From: CAYRXM01 sp964449465
GTDB lineage: Bacteria > Chloroflexota > Anaerolineae > JAFGEY01
DNA: 64,000 nucleotides
Direction of reading: 5' to 3'
Assembly: GCA_964449465.1 (NCBI GenBank)
Contig: CAYVBK010000009.1
Coordinates: forward strand, 71,243 to 135,242
In this document: positions 61,530 to 64,000 of the stretch, piece by piece
Numbering within the stretch: position 1 is the first letter of the stretch
Layout: every line of letters starts with the position of its first letter
Notes under the pieces: model-generated
The model's database searches: none
What the model was told of the DNA's origin: nothing
What the model saw: the letters and a program-made list of their open reading frames with translations, nothing else
Position numbers and translations under genes: made by a program

Positions 61530-63080
61530 CTAGCCTCCGGCCTTGAGATCGGCTGACGGCGGTGACAGCAGCGCGCCGGGTGCAGTATGAGGCGGCGCCA
61601 CCACAAAGCTCTTGTTGCCATCGCTTTCCACCATCGACTGCATGGCCTCGATGTAACGCATGGCCACCACTTCATCCTGCCCCACCCGCTCGGTCAGTTC
61701 GCGAATCACGCGGGTAAAGCTGGAAATGATCTCTTGCCTGCCCGAATTGGACAACACCTGCACCAGGTCGTTGATCACTGCGATCATGCGGTCTCGCGCT
61801 TTGGCCTTTTCTTCTTCGATGCGCGCCAGCGAACGCGCCCGCCCATCGCTCAAAGCAATCATCGCATCGCGCTCGGCCTCGGCCTCTTTGATCTTGACCT
61901 GTCCGGCCATCGGCGTGGTCCACCGCTTGAGCATCTGCTCGCGCACATCGGCCGGCATCACCACCTCGCTGATGTCCAAACCCTTGAACCAAACGCCGGC
62001 GCCGACCGCGCTAAATCTCTTGTTGACCTCTAACTCGATCTTGCGCAGAGTGCGCTCATCGGGATTGGGGTTTTCTGAAAGGCCCGGCGGGAAAATCTGA
62101 TCGAGCGTATACGTCCCAACAATATCATAAAGCGCATTAATTGGCCCAAAGGGAAACAACCCCTTCCACCCGCCCGGCGTTGTGCCAAACACGGCCTTGC
62201 GAATAATGGCCTCATAGACCGGAAATTCCGGCCCGCCCAACACCGGCGTGGTGGCGTCACCACCCGGATAGCGGCTTTCAGGTCGGGCATCGGTGATGTG
62301 CTTGGGCTCGATCTGATATGGCTCACCGACGGTTATTTCCAACTCGATGCCATCGCGGGTCATCACTTTGGCCTTTTCATGCTTGACAAATTGCGGTCGC
62401 AGGTCCACAATGCCCTTGATATCGGTCGGCTTTTTGATAAACTCAAACCGTCGCAGCCGATAGGTGCCCGGCCCGACAATGCGTGTCACCTTGCCGCCGC
62501 GCTCCAACACCACCGCGTTGCCCGGCCGCACCACCAAGACGCCAGGGCCACCCAACTTGGACAGCACCCCTTTGGGCTTTTCCACCACAATCTGCCCGTT
62601 CTCAACGATCCAATAAACCTGTCCAGTGTCAAACAGGCGGGTGGCCACGATCCAGAACGCCTGCCACCATGACACATCAAAACTTTCTGACACCGACATG
62701 ATCCAGTTGGTGCTGATAAACAAGGCCACAAACCAAAACACCGCCGGAATCAACACGCCGGCGGCCGCGCCCAGCAAGATCGCCGCCAATGTGCGGGTGT
62801 TGGGGTTGACGTCCCACCGCAGTAACAGCCAGCCTTCCAGCCATGCCCCCGAAAGCCAGGCAATGGACAGCATGGCCCAAAGGGTAAACATCAGAGGATA
62901 CAGCGAAGTGAATGCAAAGCAGGCAACAAACAAGGTGAGCAACACACATACAGTGCCCCACCACCACAAATCAAAGAGGAAGAAAATCAAAACAGGCACC
63001 GCCCCAATGGCTAGCGTGATAAACAACCACTTCCAGTTGACTCTGAGTTTCTGGTCGTCAGCCATAGCCCCGATATCCAT
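61530..63080 (-). CDS. SPFH/Band 7 (stomatin-like) protein with multi-pass N-terminal region
   Basis: A 516-residue protein. Five or so hydrophobic helices (about 16-150) precede an SPFH domain (about 170-380) with VVRPGNAVVLERGGKVTRIVGPGTY and RDGIELEITV. A Glu/Ala-rich coiled coil (KIKEAEAERDAMIALSDGRA) and a short tail with VAPPHTAPG follow. Band 7 proteins oligomerise in membranes as microdomain scaffolds. Most have one membrane segment, so this is an unusual architecture. AAGGAGG precedes the ATG. It has its own promoter. Confidence 0.87.
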   Translation of the reverse strand: MDIGAMADDQKLRVNWKWLFITLAIGAVPVLIFFLFDLWWWGTVCVLLTLFVACFAFTSLYPLMFTLWAMLSIAWLSGAWLEGWLLLRWDVNPNTRTLAAILLGAAAGVLIPAVFWFVALFISTNWIMSVSESFDVSWWQAFWIVATRLFDTGQVYWIVENGQIVVEKPKGVLSKLGGPGVLVVRPGNAVVLERGGKVTRIVGPGTYRLRRFEFIKKPTDIKGIVDLRPQFVKHEKAKVMTRDGIELEITVGEPYQIEPKHITDARPESRYPGGDATTPVLGGPEFPVYEAIIRKAVFGTTPGGWKGLFPFGPINALYDIVGTYTLDQIFPPGLSENPNPDERTLRKIELEVNKRFSAVGAGVWFKGLDISEVVMPADVREQMLKRWTTPMAGQVKIKEAEAERDAMIALSDGRARSLARIEEEKAKARDRMIAVINDLVQVLSNSGRQEIISSFTRVIRELTERVGQDEVVAMRYIEAMQSMVESDGNKSFVVAPPHTAPGALLSPPSADLKAGG

Positions 63081-63126
63081 CCCAACCCCTCCTTGGTTCG
63101 ATGAAATGTGACACCATTTGTTTTAT

Positions 63127-63155
63127 ACTATACCATAAATTTGTTGAAAAGCCAA
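63127..63155 (-). promoter_or_regulatory. Sigma70 promoter of the SPFH gene
   Basis: On the minus strand, TTGGCT (63155-63150), a 17-bp spacer and TATAGT (63132-63127) with an extended TGG before the -10 box. It lies in the 84-base gap upstream of the SPFH start codon. Confidence 0.7.
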
Positions 63156-63164
63156 GTCCTTACT

Positions 63165-63806
63165 TTATGGAAACTTGAGACCCTGAATGATTTGCTGCAA
63201 ATCATCCAGATAAGCCGGCAGCGGCGTATCGGCCAGGCTGATATTCACATCCATACTGAACGAGATCGGCACAGTGGTGCTGATCTCGAAATTTTTTTCA
63301 AATGTCACCGGCACGTCCAGAGCTACCGGCACATGCATGTTGACCGGCACATTGATCTTGATCGTCGTCCCCATCACCTCAAACGGCACCACCATCGTGT
63401 CGGAAATCGGCACCGTAGTGCTGATCGAAAAAGTGTGCATATAGGAAAAAGGCACCGTGGTTTGCACCGGAAACTCTTTTTCAATCCGAATTGGGATGGA
63501 AAAACTCTGCTGCCCCACCTGCCCGACCATGCCCCCAACCTGAGCCAGAGCGGCATAGGCATTGTCGCGAGCCTGTATCAATTGTTGAATCAAAATGATA
63601 TTCAAAGCCAACGAACCTGACACCAACACATACAAGATCAGGATATGGATATTGAATCGCCCGCGGCGGGGAGACGCAGGCACGCCCGCCGGCAAAGGCG
63701 GAGCAGGCCGCGCCGCACCGCTATCCTGTGCCGACCAGCGCGCCCGGGCCCGCTCGGCCCGCGAGATTGCACCACCCGACCGGGTTGTATCAGATTGATC
63801 CGGCAT
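63165..63806 (-). CDS. Membrane-anchored protein with repeated VP strands, unknown
   Basis: A 213-residue protein. A basic, Pro/Ala-rich N-terminus (about 1-50) precedes one transmembrane helix (about 53-75). An outside region of alternating beta-type stretches follows (TTVPFSYMHTFSISTTVPIS, KINVPVNMHVPVALDVPVTF). The strands repeat a T-T-V-P-[FI]-S pattern three times, which may form a regular beta structure. No family is recognised. AGAGGA precedes the ATG. It lies directly upstream of the SPFH gene and is driven by a repeated-box promoter. Confidence 0.72.
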   Translation of the reverse strand: MPDQSDTTRSGGAISRAERARARWSAQDSGAARPAPPLPAGVPASPRRGRFNIHILILYVLVSGSLALNIILIQQLIQARDNAYAALAQVGGMVGQVGQQSFSIPIRIEKEFPVQTTVPFSYMHTFSISTTVPISDTMVVPFEVMGTTIKINVPVNMHVPVALDVPVTFEKNFEISTTVPISFSMDVNISLADTPLPAYLDDLQQIIQGLKFP

Positions 63807-63897
63807 CCTTCATCCTCTTTTCTATTCCGGCAAGTGTGGCCTGCCGTTGATTGACTTGCGGTTCGCTCATTTTTTCCCGAGTTCTTCAAATTGCCCG

Positions 63898-63927
63898 ATC
63901 ATATTTGACCATAGCTTTTTATGTCAA
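63898..63927 (-). promoter_or_regulatory. Sigma70 promoter of the VP-repeat membrane protein gene
   Basis: On the minus strand, TTGACA (63927-63922), an 18-bp spacer and TATGAT (63903-63898). The TTGACA is the innermost of four identical copies in the 18-bp array. Confidence 0.7.
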
Positions 63928-63981
63928 CATAGCTTTTTATGTCAACATAGCTTTTTATGTCAACATAGCTTTTTATGTCAA
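63910..63981. repeat. Four-copy 18-bp tandem repeat containing -35 boxes
   Basis: Four head-to-tail copies of CATAGCTTTTTATGTCAA (63910-63927, 63928-63945, 63946-63963, 63964-63981). On the minus strand each contains TTGACATAAAAAGC. Confidence 0.95.
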
Positions 63982-64000
63982 GGGGCCAGCCCCTTGACAT
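63975..64000. repeat. 26-bp palindrome at the window end
   Basis: ATGTCAAGGGGC (63975-63986), CA, GCCCCTTGACAT (63989-64000): perfect 12-bp arms. It overlaps the last copy of the tandem repeat, and its right arm puts a TTGACA on the plus strand. Confidence 0.85.

Overview
The window looks like chromosome of a free-living bacterium of moderately high GC. Chloroflexota (Anaerolineae/Caldilineae-like) is my inference. It rests on Thr/Pro-rich lipoprotein linkers, a giant cyclase-ATPase-TPR protein, a PPi-type phosphofructokinase, GH9/GH42 enzymes, and uronate catabolism by tagaturonate epimerase. No rRNA, tRNA, CRISPR, phage or insertion sequence was recognised. Promoters are canonical sigma70 type: several are TTGACA-like boxes, a 17-18 bp spacer and a TATAAT-like box. 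A run of 100 N (11322-11421) marks an assembly gap inside a 15-bp tandem repeat.

Left third. A minus-strand operon (7014 to 141) encodes an SDR, a fumarate-reductase-like flavoprotein, a MntA/HepT toxin-antitoxin pair, KDG kinase, KDPG aldolase and an Old Yellow Enzyme homologue. Divergent from it is a >1,400-residue zinc-ribbon/class III cyclase/AAA/TPR protein. Next is a SAM-I riboswitch with terminator controlling a methionine/aspartate-family operon: a Cys/Met PLP enzyme, aspartokinase, Asd and an unknown HAD-like protein. A peroxiredoxin and an acid-sugar dehydratase follow.

Middle. A LacI-regulated plus-strand uronate locus (18758-26852) holds UxaE, a second MntA/HepT pair, a D-mannonate oxidoreductase-type SDR, a HAD protein, a LarA-type racemase and a Gfo/Idh/MocA dehydrogenase. 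With the dehydratase and with KdgK/Eda of the first operon it completes most of a galacturonate/glucuronate to pyruvate + glyceraldehyde-3-phosphate route. Central carbon genes (6-phosphogluconate dehydrogenase, PPi-PFK), a URO-D-like protein, a 7TM histidine kinase, an SDR, a GH42 beta-galactosidase and a secreted GH9 enzyme follow.

Right third. Mostly minus-strand: aldo/keto reductases, a B12-binding radical SAM protein, and a surface cluster of lipoproteins (GH-A glycosidase, CAP domain, transglutaminase-like, carboxypeptidase-regulatory-like), with a PrsW-type protease and small zinc-ribbon proteins. Then come archease, a second Gfo/Idh dehydrogenase, a DUF4139 protein with a GAF histidine kinase, a degenerate alpha/beta hydrolase, pseudouridine catabolism genes and an SPFH-protein membrane cluster. 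The window ends in an 18-bp tandem array that repeats a -35 box, abutting a 26-bp palindrome.
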